Positions 1 to 9,923 of a DNA stretch of 46,244 nt are shown piece after piece (the stretch's first letter is position 1; each line of letters starts with the position of its first letter). This stretch comes from Brachionus plicatilis. Taxonomy: Eukaryota; Rotifera; Eurotatoria; Ploima; Brachionidae. The stretch is from NCBI GenBank assembly GCA_010279815.1, contig QEOQ01000688.1, forward strand, positions 354,431 through 400,674, written 5' to 3'. The notes under the pieces are model-generated. The model ran no database searches and was not told the origin of the DNA. It was given only the letters and a program-made list of their open reading frames with translations. The translations under genes and the position numbers were made by a program.

Positions 1-61
1 TTTTTTATCTTAAAAAATTCCAAAATAAAACTTAAATTTAAATTTTTTTAAATTCATTTAC

Positions 62-2088
62 ACTTCCTAAATGATAAAAGTATATTGGCAAATGTGTTTC
101 TGGATAAATATTGTCCAAGTACCATCTAAAAGACTTACACTGCAAATTTTTTCTCATTTCTACTCTATTACTTGTATTTCCGGCTTCTACAGTTAACAAA
201 TCTGGCATTACATTATAAAAATATTTTGAGTATTCATCTGTCCACACTTCAATGACTCGACGAGTGTTTCGAAAAATCACCTTGTTAGTTCCACCAGGAA
301 ATTTGTAGGGAGTTTTTTTGCGAAAAACGTGTCCAACATGACTACAAGGGAGAATTAACAAAGTGCCACCACACATCCAAATCTAGTCAGCAAAAAAAAT
401 AATTTAAGTATTCGATCATTAAGAATTAGATTTAAAAATTATTAAATAAATTATTTTTGAGTTTTCCCTTTTTTCAAACAATATAAATTTATAATTTTTT
501 AAATTTTTTTCTCAAAATTTAAAATCTATACTCTTACTGAAAGTTCGATATTTATTAAAAAAATTATTTTTTGAGTTTTCCTTATTATAAAGAATATAGA
601 TTTATAATTTTTTAAATTTTTTTTTTGAAAATTTAAAATTTTAACCCTTAGTGAAAGTTCGATATTTTCAGCACCCCAAATGTCCATTCCTTCGTCATAG
701 GCGCCTATTTCATAAAAAAAATTTCTCTCTATCACAAATAGACCACCAGCCATTGTTGGAGATCTAGATAAAAAATTAATTATTTTTGTTAAAAATTAAA
801 AAAAAAATCATAAAATTTATTTTAAAATTTATCATAAAATTTATTTTAAAATTTATCATAAAATGTATTTACCGTAAAGGCAAAGATTCGTCATTATTTC
901 TTCTAAGGTCTTCTCGTTTCGGAACTGGAATCCAATGAAACACAAATTTAGCATCAAAACCTCCGTAAGTTTTTTCCGAGCCTGACGAATAACCAAAATT
1001 TTGGTACGAAATCACATCAATAATTGGATTTACCACCGCTTTTCTGTCACAAAATTTAAAATTTTTTTCTTAACATTTTTAATGATCAATAAACCTGTTT
1101 TTCTTTATTTCGAATAAAAGTGGTTGCAGCCATCCACTGGTGCATTCAATATGAGCATCCAGAAATGTGAGTGTGTCGCCACTGGCCGCATTTGCTCCCC
1201 TCAATCTCGATCTCATTAGACCCATGCGGACCTCATTGCGGATTATTTTAACCGGCACAGGTAATGTTTTCACAAATTGATCAAGTGGTGCGTGTAAATA
1301 GTCTCTATCAACACTAGCATCATCAACTAAAATAATTTCTTTCAAGTACTTTGGCGGAGTTTTGTTGCATATGCTGGTCAGGCCTCGCAAAAGGGTTGAA
1401 TTTCCTTCATTATGGTAAACAATCACCACACTGGTAGTTGGCAAGTTGACCGGATAAGCCCGTTTTTTACATCTTTAAAGTTTTAAAAAATAATAAACTC
1501 ATTAATTCTTTAAATTAATTTAAATTACGCTTCAGATCTTATGTCAGGTATTGAGCGATTTAAAGCAACTAAATCAGAAGCTACAATGTCAAATTCATTT
1601 TCTTTAAATCTTTCTTTAGACTCCTCTTTTAAATGATCTGGAATGACCACTCCTCGGCCATTTTCACCAGGCCATTCTGGCGGGTTTGTGGGCTCGTTGG
1701 AATAATCTACCACTGTCCATTCGGATTTATCGCCCACTGGTTTTTGAGTTTCTAGTTCAGGACCTTTGACTAGCAATTCCTCTACAGATTTTGGTTGAGA
1801 GTCTATTCTTGGCAAAATGTTAACAGTAGTTTCCTTATTAAATGATCCATTTTCTTGAACAGTTTGTTGTGGTAACAGTTTAACAATTTTGGTGTACAAT
1901 TCCCGGTTTTTGACCAGTTCCTCCTCAAGAGTACTAATCCGAGATTGGCATTCATCTGTGACAGAAACATTTATCCGAGTGCTGAATAAAGTGTGATAAA
2001 AGCCGGCGCCAACTACAAGCCATATGAATGAGGTTAAAACAATGGTTTTGGTAATGGATTTTTCGACTTGGTCAGTTTTTGTGTTCAT
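62..2088 (-). CDS. GALNT: Polypeptide N-acetylgalactosaminyltransferase, 5' part (catalytic domain; lectin domain beyond window)
   Basis: Type II Golgi membrane enzyme (GT27) that moves GalNAc from UDP-GalNAc to Ser/Thr to start mucin-type O-glycans. I join five exons on the minus strand: 2088-1529, 1472-1095, 1043-873, 763-646 and 382-62. All introns are GT-AG and all phases match, giving 516 residues so far. Residues 15-34 form the membrane anchor, followed by a stem. The catalytic domain starts near [12 protein letters not shown]; it contains the metal-binding DAH in [10 protein letters not shown], then [23 protein letters not shown] (usually WGGEN) and [10 protein letters not shown]. The 171-bp third exon ([17 protein letters not shown]...) is too short to stand out as an ORF but fits the family exactly. 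The last exon probably ends at a GTAAAT donor at 61; without splicing it would stop at 38. The C-terminal ricin-type lectin domain lies outside the window. The paralogue cannot be assigned. Confidence 0.93.
446..668. repeat. 114-bp imperfect tandem duplication spanning a GALNT splice donor
   Basis: Two adjacent copies, about 446-554 and 560-668, are offset by exactly 114 bp. The upper copy contains the 3' end of GALNT exon 4 and its donor (last exon base 646). The lower copy repeats the exon tail and keeps a GT at the matching place (after 532). Read on the minus strand, the unit stays open and repeats the residues NIELS-x-R. Confidence 0.8.
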
Positions 2089-3621
2089 CTCTAATCTAAA
2101 ATTAAAGTTCAGACACTTAAAATTCTTCTAAATTATGACTATTTTTTTAATTTTGAAGTTCAGCATATAAATTATGGGATCTTTTCATTTGGATATGTGT
2201 ACGATTTTAATTTTTAAATTTTTTTTTTTCATTTTATTTTTCAAAATAATATATAGGCACATAAAATTGTATTCAAAGATGATCAATTATGTAGAATTTT
2301 ATTTACGGCGAATAGTTTTTAGATTGAAAGAGATTTTTGAACTTATTTTAATTTATTATTATTTGTCGATGCTTTTAATTTGGAATATAATTATTATTTT
2401 TTAAATGGAATTTTATTTTCAAATAGTTGATTTACTGTATGACTAGACAACTTAAAAAAATATTTAATCAGAAAGAATTGTTTTAAAGATAAAAATCATT
2501 TGGAAAAAACTAATTTTTCAAATATCATTTAAAAAAATCATAATTTAGCGATATTTTATTCCTATTACATTTTACTATTACAGGAACTAATAATTAGGTT
2601 TAATTTTTTAGATTCTTACCAACTAGATAATGAAGCGAATTGAGTTAACATTTCAGTTGTTTGATTAATATTAATAACTATGAAAAATGACTTATTTAAT
2701 TATTTTATCTCTTGCCTTCTTTTTGTATCAAAATTACAAAAAAAAATTCTTTAGAAATAGTCTTTAATTTGATTTATCCCCCATTAAAAAAGCCTGACGT
2801 TCTCAAATTAATTCTAAAAATTAAAAAAAAATTAAATATTTGCAAAATTTTCTTAAATTAAAATCAAGTCTTAAGAAATAATTTTGAGCATAAACGTGGC
2901 ATAAACTTTTTTTTTATTTTTTAAAACCACAATTTCGGCATATATTTATATATTTTGATTTAAAGAGAACACATTTTTTCTGGGTAAATGTTTAAGATCA
3001 GTGAAACCAGTGAAATAATGGAGAAGTGGCGATGTTCAAATCTATTCAATTTTATCAATTTTTCAGATCTGTTTGAATATTAAAAGTTCTTTTCAATTAC
3101 TTTTAAATAAAAATTATTGAATGTTTTTTTTTAACATTTTTTTTAAAAGTTCTTTATTGTCGTGTTCTCTTTTTAAATATTTTTTATACCTAATTTATGT
3201 TTTTCTCAATTCTAAAAAAAGTATTGTATCATTATTTATTTATTTATCTAATAATTTATTTAATAATATAGACTTAGTATTCATACTTGTAATTGATTAG
3301 TATCAATTTTTTACTTTTAAAAATTCCTCAAGCTGATTTAAAAAATATTGAAAAAAATTATGGTTTTTTGAGGGTTTTTAGGTGTAAATCAATAAAGATA
3401 TTCTTTGAAAAAAAAATTAAACCTTTTAAAGCAAAAAAAGGCTTATTAAAAATATCCGGCAGCTTGGTAACATTGCTGAAACTGGATCATACGAAGCGTC
3501 TAAAAGTTCATTTAATTTAGAATATGTTGAAGTATTCATAACCATAATAGAATCACGTGATTTTTTATACAATTGATTAGGATTTGAAAATTAAAAATAA
3601 ATTTTTAAATTTTTTTCCACT
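2089..3621. other. Intergenic region between divergent GALNT-like gene and URI1
   Basis: About 1.5 kb of AT-rich DNA holding the upstream regions of both divergent genes. I see no RNA gene and no clear promoter motif. Short open stretches at 2174-2404 and 3293-3520 are low-complexity or unsupported. A 48-codon open stretch in another frame at 3430-3573 has coding-like composition, but I find no partner exon for it. Confidence 0.6.
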
Positions 3622-4988
3622 ATGTCCGGAAATTTTGAAAAATTGGAACATTTTGTCCGACTACAGAAAGAACAAGAAAATGTATGCCTGTTACTGATAA
3701 TGAATTAAATAAAAGTTAAATTTAATTTTAAAGTACATGCAATTGTGTCTTCAAAAAATAAACAATTGGCAAAAATTTAAAGATGACTATCTAAACTTAA
3801 AATCGCGTCTTGAAACTTTGCCCCATGAGCTTAGATACCAAGTCACTATTCCCATTTCAAAGGTGGCTTTTATGCAGGGACGATTGATCAACACCAACGA
3901 AATCTTAGTCTTGCTTGGTGACAATTGGTTTGCCGAAAAATCAGCCAAACAAGCATGTGATGTTATTGACCGCAGATTGCTCAATATAAATAAATTCCTC
4001 GAAGATTTAGACAAGGAAAAAAAAAATCTCACAGAAAAAATAAATTGGACCCAAAATTTGCTCAAAGTAAAACTTAACTTTGGATCTTAAGTTTTAAATT
4101 AGATAAATTTTCAAGGAAAAAGAGCAATATGTGAATATAGAAGAAAAGTACGAGGAAGTTGAAACAGCTCAGACGAAAAAAAGTCTCAGCGAGGAAGAAA
4201 AGAAAGAAATACGCCGAAAATTACAAGAGAAAGCTTTAAAAACTTCGCTGGAACTTGAGTCTGAGTTAAAAAATAATCTGAAGAGCCTTTACAAACCAAA
4301 AGTTGAGTCTGATGAAGAAGAGGAGAAAGCCGAAGTGGAGAATAAAAATGAAAATTTTATGCAAAAACTCGAGGAAGACATCAAAAATTTGGATATTGGT
4401 GAAAAGTTTGTGGAAGATGAAAACTTGAGAGACTTAATGAACGAATATGACAAAAGTGTTGACCGAGAGAATAATTTAAAAATTGAAAAATCACTCAAAA
4501 AACAAGTTAAATGGTCAGATGTAAATGAGAACCGTGAAAAAATCCAAGATATCCAAGATGATGATGAAGATGACTTGAGTGATGGAGACACTGAAACAGA
4601 GGAGGAAATAAACCAACAGTTAGAGCCGATCAGAATTGAGATAAAACATACCAAAGGCGAAACTATTGAAGAATTTGATCGAAAATTGAAATTTTCACGG
4701 GACAAAGCCGAGATTAATTCTCCAGCAGATATTTATAATTTGTTTCGTAAACCAAAGTCTATTCTTAAAAAAACATCTTCATTTGATGCGGCGCAGCAGG
4801 CTTTTGAGCCAGAATCTGTCAAAATCGAGCCCAAAAATGCTAAATTGGAAAAATTTGAACCACAAAAAGCTTTCACTGGAGAAATAGTTGAAAAAAATGT
4901 TTCCGTTATTCAAACAGGAATGGGTGAATCAGAATCCAAAAAACCTGTATCGAAATTTAAAGCTTCTAAATTCAGTCAAAATAAATAA
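3622..4988 (+). CDS. URI1: URI1, unconventional prefoldin RPB5 interactor
   Basis: URI1 is a prefoldin-alpha-like scaffold of the R2TP/prefoldin-like complex that binds RNA polymerase subunit RPB5. Three exons, 3622-3681, 3734-4066 and 4116-4988, are joined by phase-0 GT-AG introns of 52 and 49 bp and give 421 residues. Residues 1-131 hold the prefoldin fold, including LPHELRYQVTIPISKVAFM and NTNEILVLLGDNWFAEKSA, which is typical of URI. The rest is acidic and charged, with a basic/acidic helix near SLSEEEKKEIRRKL. KQVKW at residues 260-264 fits the RVxF-type PP1 docking pattern. AFTGEIVEKNV at 383-393 resembles the conserved C-terminal URI motif. A poly(A) signal AATAAA lies about 50 bp past the stop. 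The start is the ATG at 3622; the first exon, MSGNFEKLEHFVRLQKEQEN, matches the family's N-terminal helix. Confidence 0.88.
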
Positions 4989-5294
4989 GTTTTTATTTAA
5001 TTAATTTTTAATGATCCGTTTTCTTCTAAGCAACAATTAAATAAAAAAGTTATTACTTTAAATTGAGTTTATTTACTGAGTAATTTTAATATTAAATAAT
5101 AAAACTTTTTATATTTAAATTTAGAGGTAAAGACCATTAGTACGTAAATAACCAAATACTGATAAATTATTTATTGAATATTTTTAAAATTAAGAAAATT
5201 AAAAAGTAGTTAAATCTGCTGATTTAATTGATAATTACTTTATTTTTATTTAATTCAGTTAAAGCTCCATCTGAATAAAATAAAAAAAAAGATA
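4989..5294. other. URI1 3' flank
   Basis: AT-rich DNA with a poly(A) signal (AATAAA near 5040). I see nothing else before the transposon that follows. Confidence 0.6.
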
Positions 5295-5296
5295 TA

Positions 5297-6646
5297 TGGT
5301 AACCTAGTCTAAAGGGGTTATGGGTTAATAGGGTGAACGAATTTGAAAAACCCCTACATCTCCTTCATTTTTAAAGCTACTACCTAAAAAATATCTTGAC
5401 ATGTAGAACTCGAGGAGAGAAATCGAATGATATGTGTGAAATATTTTAAAAAAAATCGTTATATGCTTTTTTTTCTCTTAAAGTTCGACTACGCCTAATG
5501 AGGTGAAAAAGCCTCGAATTAGTGATTCGGGAGAAGGGTGCTTTAAGGTCCTAGGTAAAACTTAAGCTCTAACCTATTTCGCTTGTTAGATTCAGCGCAT
5601 GCTAAAGTATCTAAGAGAATTTTTTTAGAATTTTAGAAAATGTCCTTAGGGCTTCATCTAATGGGTTTTTTTTTTAGGGCTTAAAAGGTTAAATACATTT
5701 AACCCTATTAGTCAAAAAAATCACCCAATTAGTCCAAATAAGATTCTATTTAACCCATTTAACCGAATAAGACTATAAAAATGCAGTGACGATATTTTTT
5801 AATAATTAAAAAATTGTAAAATTATTTTCTCTCTCTCACTCTCAAAAAATTTTTTTTTTAAAGCCGAGTTTTTATTTAAAACATAAAAAAAGCAAATTGT
5901 TTAAAAATAAGCAAAAAATGTCACAGAAAAAAAAATTATGCTGTACAAAATCTAAAATACACAATCAGTGATGTAAATAGTAATAAGCAAAATAAGAACA
6001 AGAAGAGGCCAAAAATGCCAAAATAGCTAAAAAAGGAACTGGAAGAGGAAGAGGACGACCACGAAAGCTTGTTGAAAGCAAATTAACATCAGATTAAAAT
6101 GATAACTTATCAGAATCCAAAATATTGTGTAGCTCATGTGAAATAAAGATGGCTGAAGAGAAAGAAAACACGCCAAAATGGTTATCTTGTGAAAAGTGCT
6201 CAAATTGGGTTTGTTTTAGTTGTTTGTCAAAAGAATTTAAAAAAAAAACAAAAAAAGAATTTTTATGTGATGATTGTAAAGATTAACTTTTACTTTTTTT
6301 TGAATTCGTTAAAACTCACCTTTGTTCTGTTTCGAATAAATTAAATTAAATGAATTAAATAATTTTATTAAAAAATTCAAAAAATTTTCTTCCTAAATGT
6401 CAAATGGGTTAAAAGGGTTAAAATTCTTTTTTTGGGGTTAAATTTCGGGCTAATTGTATACAATTTTAGGTGTAATCGGGTTAACCGCTTTAACCCTTTT
6501 GGACCTCACATAATTAACCGCGAAGCTAAAGGGGTTACTCAAAAAATTCGGGAAAATTGGGTGACTATTTTTGAAGTTTTTGAACAAAATGGGTGAGAAA
6601 TAAGCAATAAAAAAAAATATGGTCACCCGGTTAGACTAGGTTACCA
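5297..6646. mobile_element. DNA transposon with TA target duplication and 16-bp terminal inverted repeats
   Basis: The left end TGGTAACCTAGTCTAA is matched exactly by its reverse complement at 6631-6646. Both ends are flanked by TA (5295-5296 and 6647-6648), as expected for Tc1/mariner/pogo-type or other TA-targeting elements. The subterminal parts are rich in GGGTTAA/TTAACCC motifs in both orientations (5310-5340, 5685-5765, 6405-6530). The only coding trace is a broken AT-hook plus PHD-type zinc finger at 6000-6286. The 1350-bp length and lack of a visible catalytic domain indicate a non-autonomous or internally deleted copy. The superfamily assignment is tentative. Confidence 0.8.
6000..6286 (+). 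pseudogene. Transposon-borne AT-hook / PHD-finger remnant
   Basis: One frame reads KKRPKMPK-stop-LKKGTGRGRGRPRKLVESK, then a second stop, then ILCSSCEIKM...PKWLSCEKCSNWVCFSC...FLCDDCKD and a final stop at 6284-6286. GRGRGRPRK is an AT-hook-like DNA-binding motif. The cysteines (CxxC, CxxCxxWVCxxC, CxxC) fit a PHD/RING-like zinc finger, with Cys in place of the usual His. Two in-frame stops show that it is decayed. Such fingers occur at the C-termini of some eukaryotic transposases, for example DDE_1/pogo-like ones, so I read this as the 3' end of the element's old transposase gene. Capture of a host gene piece is the alternative. Confidence 0.6.
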
Positions 6647-7805
6647 TAATTAGATAGAATAAAATTTAAATGAAAAGTACAATAAATAATAGTATGAGTT
6701 AAAAAATTAAAGAAAATTTAAATATTTGAAGGTTAAGGAAAACAAGAAGAAATAGTAAGATAGCAATTACACAACTAAGTCGGGTATTTAATATATCTTG
6801 ATTCGAACCCGTCTCTATTAGATTGAATTTTACTTTTTTTTCTTTTTAAATGTCATAAAAAAAGACTTTAATCCTTTCCCTAAGGATTTAATTTGTTTTT
6901 ATTTTTATTTTTTGTAATTAAACACCCAAATTAACACTGAAATCACCCACGCATCTTGAAGCTGCTTGATCATGCTGAATTTTGATTTTTCATTTAACTT
7001 TTAAATTAATAAAATGCTTAATAATTAAACAAACATCATAAATGTTATATCAAAGTCGAAAAAAACTGCACAAAAAAAGTTTGATTTTAATTGAATTTCT
7101 TAAATAACTTTATTTCAATACTTTTTTATTAAAAAAAAACGATGAGTTACAATTTAAAAAATTTTTAAATTCTTAAAGAGAAATCATTTTGATATCATGT
7201 CTGAAAAATTACCAATTGATTTCTACTTGCCTGTCTCAATAATTTCTCCATCAAGCATTATGGAATAATTAAGGTTTAAAAACAAAAATTTGACCACATT
7301 TTTCAATCAATTTCAAAATAGATTATTTTTACAATCAATTCTATAATAGCTTAAAATGTATTTTTTAAAAATATTCGTGTTAAAATTTTAGCTAGCTTAA
7401 AAATAAATAATTTTAGAAAAAATATATTTAATAATTAATTAATTATTAATTTAATTATTTAGTTTTAATAAAGTGTGTTTTTATTGCATATACCCGTAAA
7501 TAAATTTTTCACCTAATTTTAAGTTTAACACATTTTTGCTTACCAAAGTATTTTATCAAAAATTTTTGTAGCGATCGCCAATATCATTATCGCTTATACT
7601 GCTTTTGATGTTCTTTTGATGTTTTCTTTGTTTCAAGCACATAATATATTTAAAAAAGTTTAAAAAAAAGTATATTTTGTATTATCTTATTATTATCATT
7701 CAATATGTATAATTTTGTGTAAAATTCTAATTTATACCACTTATTTCTGAGCAAATGGTAAAATTGACTAATTTTATATTAAATTACAAAATAACATCAG
7801 ATCAT
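6647..7805. other. Intergenic AT-rich stretch with a SINE-like repeat
   Basis: Apart from the dispersed repeat at 6750-6830, I see no gene or structured element here. Confidence 0.5.
6750..6830 (+). repeat. Dispersed repeat, copy A (possible tRNA-derived SINE piece)
   Basis: This segment matches the reverse complement of 14995-15105 over about 85 bp at roughly 80% identity by eye. It contains GATTCGAACCC, close to the tRNA box B (GGTTCGAATCC), preceded by a TAGC-starting stretch that could be a degraded box A. That suggests a tRNA-derived SINE, but no poly-A or simple-repeat tail was identified, so the class is uncertain. Confidence 0.45.
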
Positions 7806-7814
7806 AGAATCCTG

Positions 7815-8167
7815 GGTTCAGTACAAAAAAACAGAACAAAGTGTAAAAAAATTAAATAACTTTTTTTCTAAAGGTTTAAAATAAATTCTGTGAATACAGA
7901 ATAGTGCAACATTCAAAGTTGCATCAACTGTTAAAGTCTGCAAATGATGTGCAAAATCTCTGCAAAATGCACTACGCTCGATTATATTAAAATTTAATTT
8001 CTGCTAAACTCTGTAAATTTAGCAGACCTTGATATTTGATGCAACTTAGAATGTTGCACTATGTTGCATTTACAGAGTTAAGTTTAAACCTTAAAAAAAA
8101 AAGTTATTTAATTTTTTTACATTTTTTTCTGTTCTTTTTATCATTTTGTACTGAATTTCACAAAACC
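7815..8167. mobile_element. Foldback (MULE-type) element with 9-bp target duplication
   Basis: The element is flanked by the 9-bp direct repeat AGAATCCTG (7806-7814 and 8168-8176), the duplication size typical of Mutator-like elements. Its ends start with GGTT. The arms, about 7815-7942 and 8027-8167, are inverted copies sharing TTCAGTACAAAA, AAATTAAATAACTTTTTT and AGTGCAACATTC. The right arm carries an 8-base stretch that the left lacks. The centre contains TCTGCAAA-type motifs seen in related elements near 14.0, 14.9 and 20.5 kb. No coding capacity. Confidence 0.75.
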
Positions 8168-8176
8168 AGAATCCTG

Positions 8177-9187
8177 TTCATATATTAAAATTTCAACAAA
8201 AAAATCTTTTAAATGGAAAATTAGGACCAAAGTTTAGTCATATGGTATAAGTATTTTTTAGTTTAAGGTAAACAATGAACATGAATTTGAGCATAGAGAT
8301 TCTGAAGTTAAAAAGTGTATTGGATTTCGTTTTTTAAATTTTTTTTTAAATTTTTTTAATAAAAAAAAGTAAAATTGAATTAAATTTAAATTTGAGATTT
8401 TAAAGAAATTTTCAAAATTATTTATTTATTTAATTGAGTTTAAGTCCCATGGACAAAATTATTATTAAAAAAATATTTATTTAAATGAAGAATTTTGGCA
8501 TTCTGATTTTTAAATTTAGCGATATTTTTAGCTAATAGAATATGTCACACTGGGAATTTGAGTAAAATAAGGCATAATCTACAATTAATCAAATAAGCCC
8601 TAAAATTTGAAGTGAAGTCAAAATTTGTTGATAACGTTCCAAGTATTACGATCAGAATACTTCAGTTTTTTTTAGAGGTCTCTTGTTAAAGAAAATAAAA
8701 CTCAGGTTTGAAAGTTTTTATAAATTACTCAAACACATATTTTTGTCTAAGTTTTAGTTTTAATTTTTAAATTTTACATTTTATATCGCCTTTTAGGGTG
8801 TTATTGAAATAAATAATAATAATAAAACTTGATGATCTTGAATATTAAAAGAAAATAATTTACAAAAAAAAAACTAAAAGCTAAATGATTAAAACTTACA
8901 GAAGTTCTGACTTGAGCGACACTGGGTTTGATGACAATTCTACTTAGTGAACTATTTTTAAAATAATTCGATTAGAGACTCTAGGATTTATAATCAAAGC
9001 CAAAAAGTAACTATTTTCAATATAAATAATAGCTTAAAACTTTTTATAAAGTAACTTTTAATTGTGACCCGTTTTTCAGTGAATAAATTACTCATTATTT
9101 TAAATTAAAACCTTTTAATCAAGGAAATCGAATTTTGAAACATTAAATCTTGTGAAAACATTTATTTAAACAAAAAACAAATTGCTA
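8177..9187. other. Intergenic stretch with one orphan splice-like segment
   Basis: Mostly AT-rich and featureless. Around 8898-8947 there is a short GC-richer block. On the plus strand it reads as a possible terminal exon after CTTACAG (SSDLSDTGFDDNST then stop). On the minus strand it ends in a perfect GTAAGT donor. I found no partner exon for either reading. Confidence 0.35.
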
Positions 9188-9923
9188 TTAACTCAAAATT
9201 TTTTTGTGTAAAGAATTTTTTTTGGCTTTTTTTTCTTGGATCACGCTTATTCTGGACTCTCTGGCATTTTTTTTCTCACCAACTACATTTTTTAGCAAAT
9301 AATATTTTATAATGAGCTCATTTTTCTTTAAGCGTTTTTCCAAAAAAGACTTCAGCTTTATCATCATCAGTATATTATTTATCAAAATAAATATGAGGAA
9401 AAAAAAAAAAACCAGTGAGGTAAAATCAAGTGCTTAAAATTAAATTAAATTTTTTTCTAAAAAATCCATTAGGCTTACATTTATTTAAATTTTTGATTAT
9501 TTCTCCCAATTGATAAACACATTCGGTTTTCGTTATTTTAAGATCCAGCTCTTGATTATTCGAGTTCTGGTTTCCGATCATCAAAACTTAAGTAGAGTTG
9601 GACAAAAGTAAGCAAAAAATTATCTAGTCTTACTCAGAATGAATAAAAGGCAAGTGATTCCGCCAAAGGACATGATATACAATTTGGCATGTTCATTTTT
9701 ATGAGATTTTTCGATGCTTTTTGATAAAATTTAAAACAAATAAAACCATTTAGATAATTTTTTACTATTGGTCTATCCTTGCCAAGTTCTCTTTACTTAA
9801 ATCTTCACAAGGCATCTTTGGCCTAATCGATTTGGCTGAAAATCTTTTTGGTAATGCCTCAAATTTCGTCTCTTCATATTCATCATCTTGGGTTGAAAAT
9901 TCATTGTTTGCTTTGCTAAGCAT
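9188..9923 (-). CDS. Predicted small single-pass membrane protein (three exons, unknown function)
   Basis: I join exons 9923-9797, 9586-9479 and 9432-9188. The introns, 210 and 46 bp, are GT-AG with matching phases (1 and 1), giving 159 residues from the ATG at 9923 to the TAA at 9190-9188. Exon 1 reads MLSKANNEFSTQDDEYEETK..., exon 2 includes MIGNQNSNNQELDLKITKTE. Exon 3 opens with a hydrophobic segment (LVFFFFLIFILINNIL, about residues 85-100) followed by a strongly basic tail. The first two exons have ordinary mixed codons, unlike the surrounding AT-rich DNA. The phases agree, but no known family is recognised. The topology is probably N-terminal acidic/polar, one helix, basic C-terminal tail. 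The gene is divergent from the elevenin gene. Confidence 0.4.

Noticed and set aside
2174..2404. Plus-strand hydrophobic frame of 76 codons
   Set aside because: It is Phe/Ile/Tyr-rich because of AT-rich DNA, with no splice context or known domain.
3293..3573. Open frames upstream of URI1, including a 48-codon stretch (GSYEASKSSFNLEYVEVF)
   Set aside because: The composition is somewhat coding-like, but I found no partner exon and no family. It could be a decayed transposon piece or a stray exon, so it is left uncalled.
4289..4705. Minus-strand open frame rich in Ser/Phe
   Set aside because: It is the mirror of the Lys/Glu/Asp-rich URI1 exon.
5310..6530. GGGTTAA/TTAACCC motifs as telomere-like sequence
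   Set aside because: The motifs are dispersed, in both orientations and confined to one transposon, so they are not a telomeric array.
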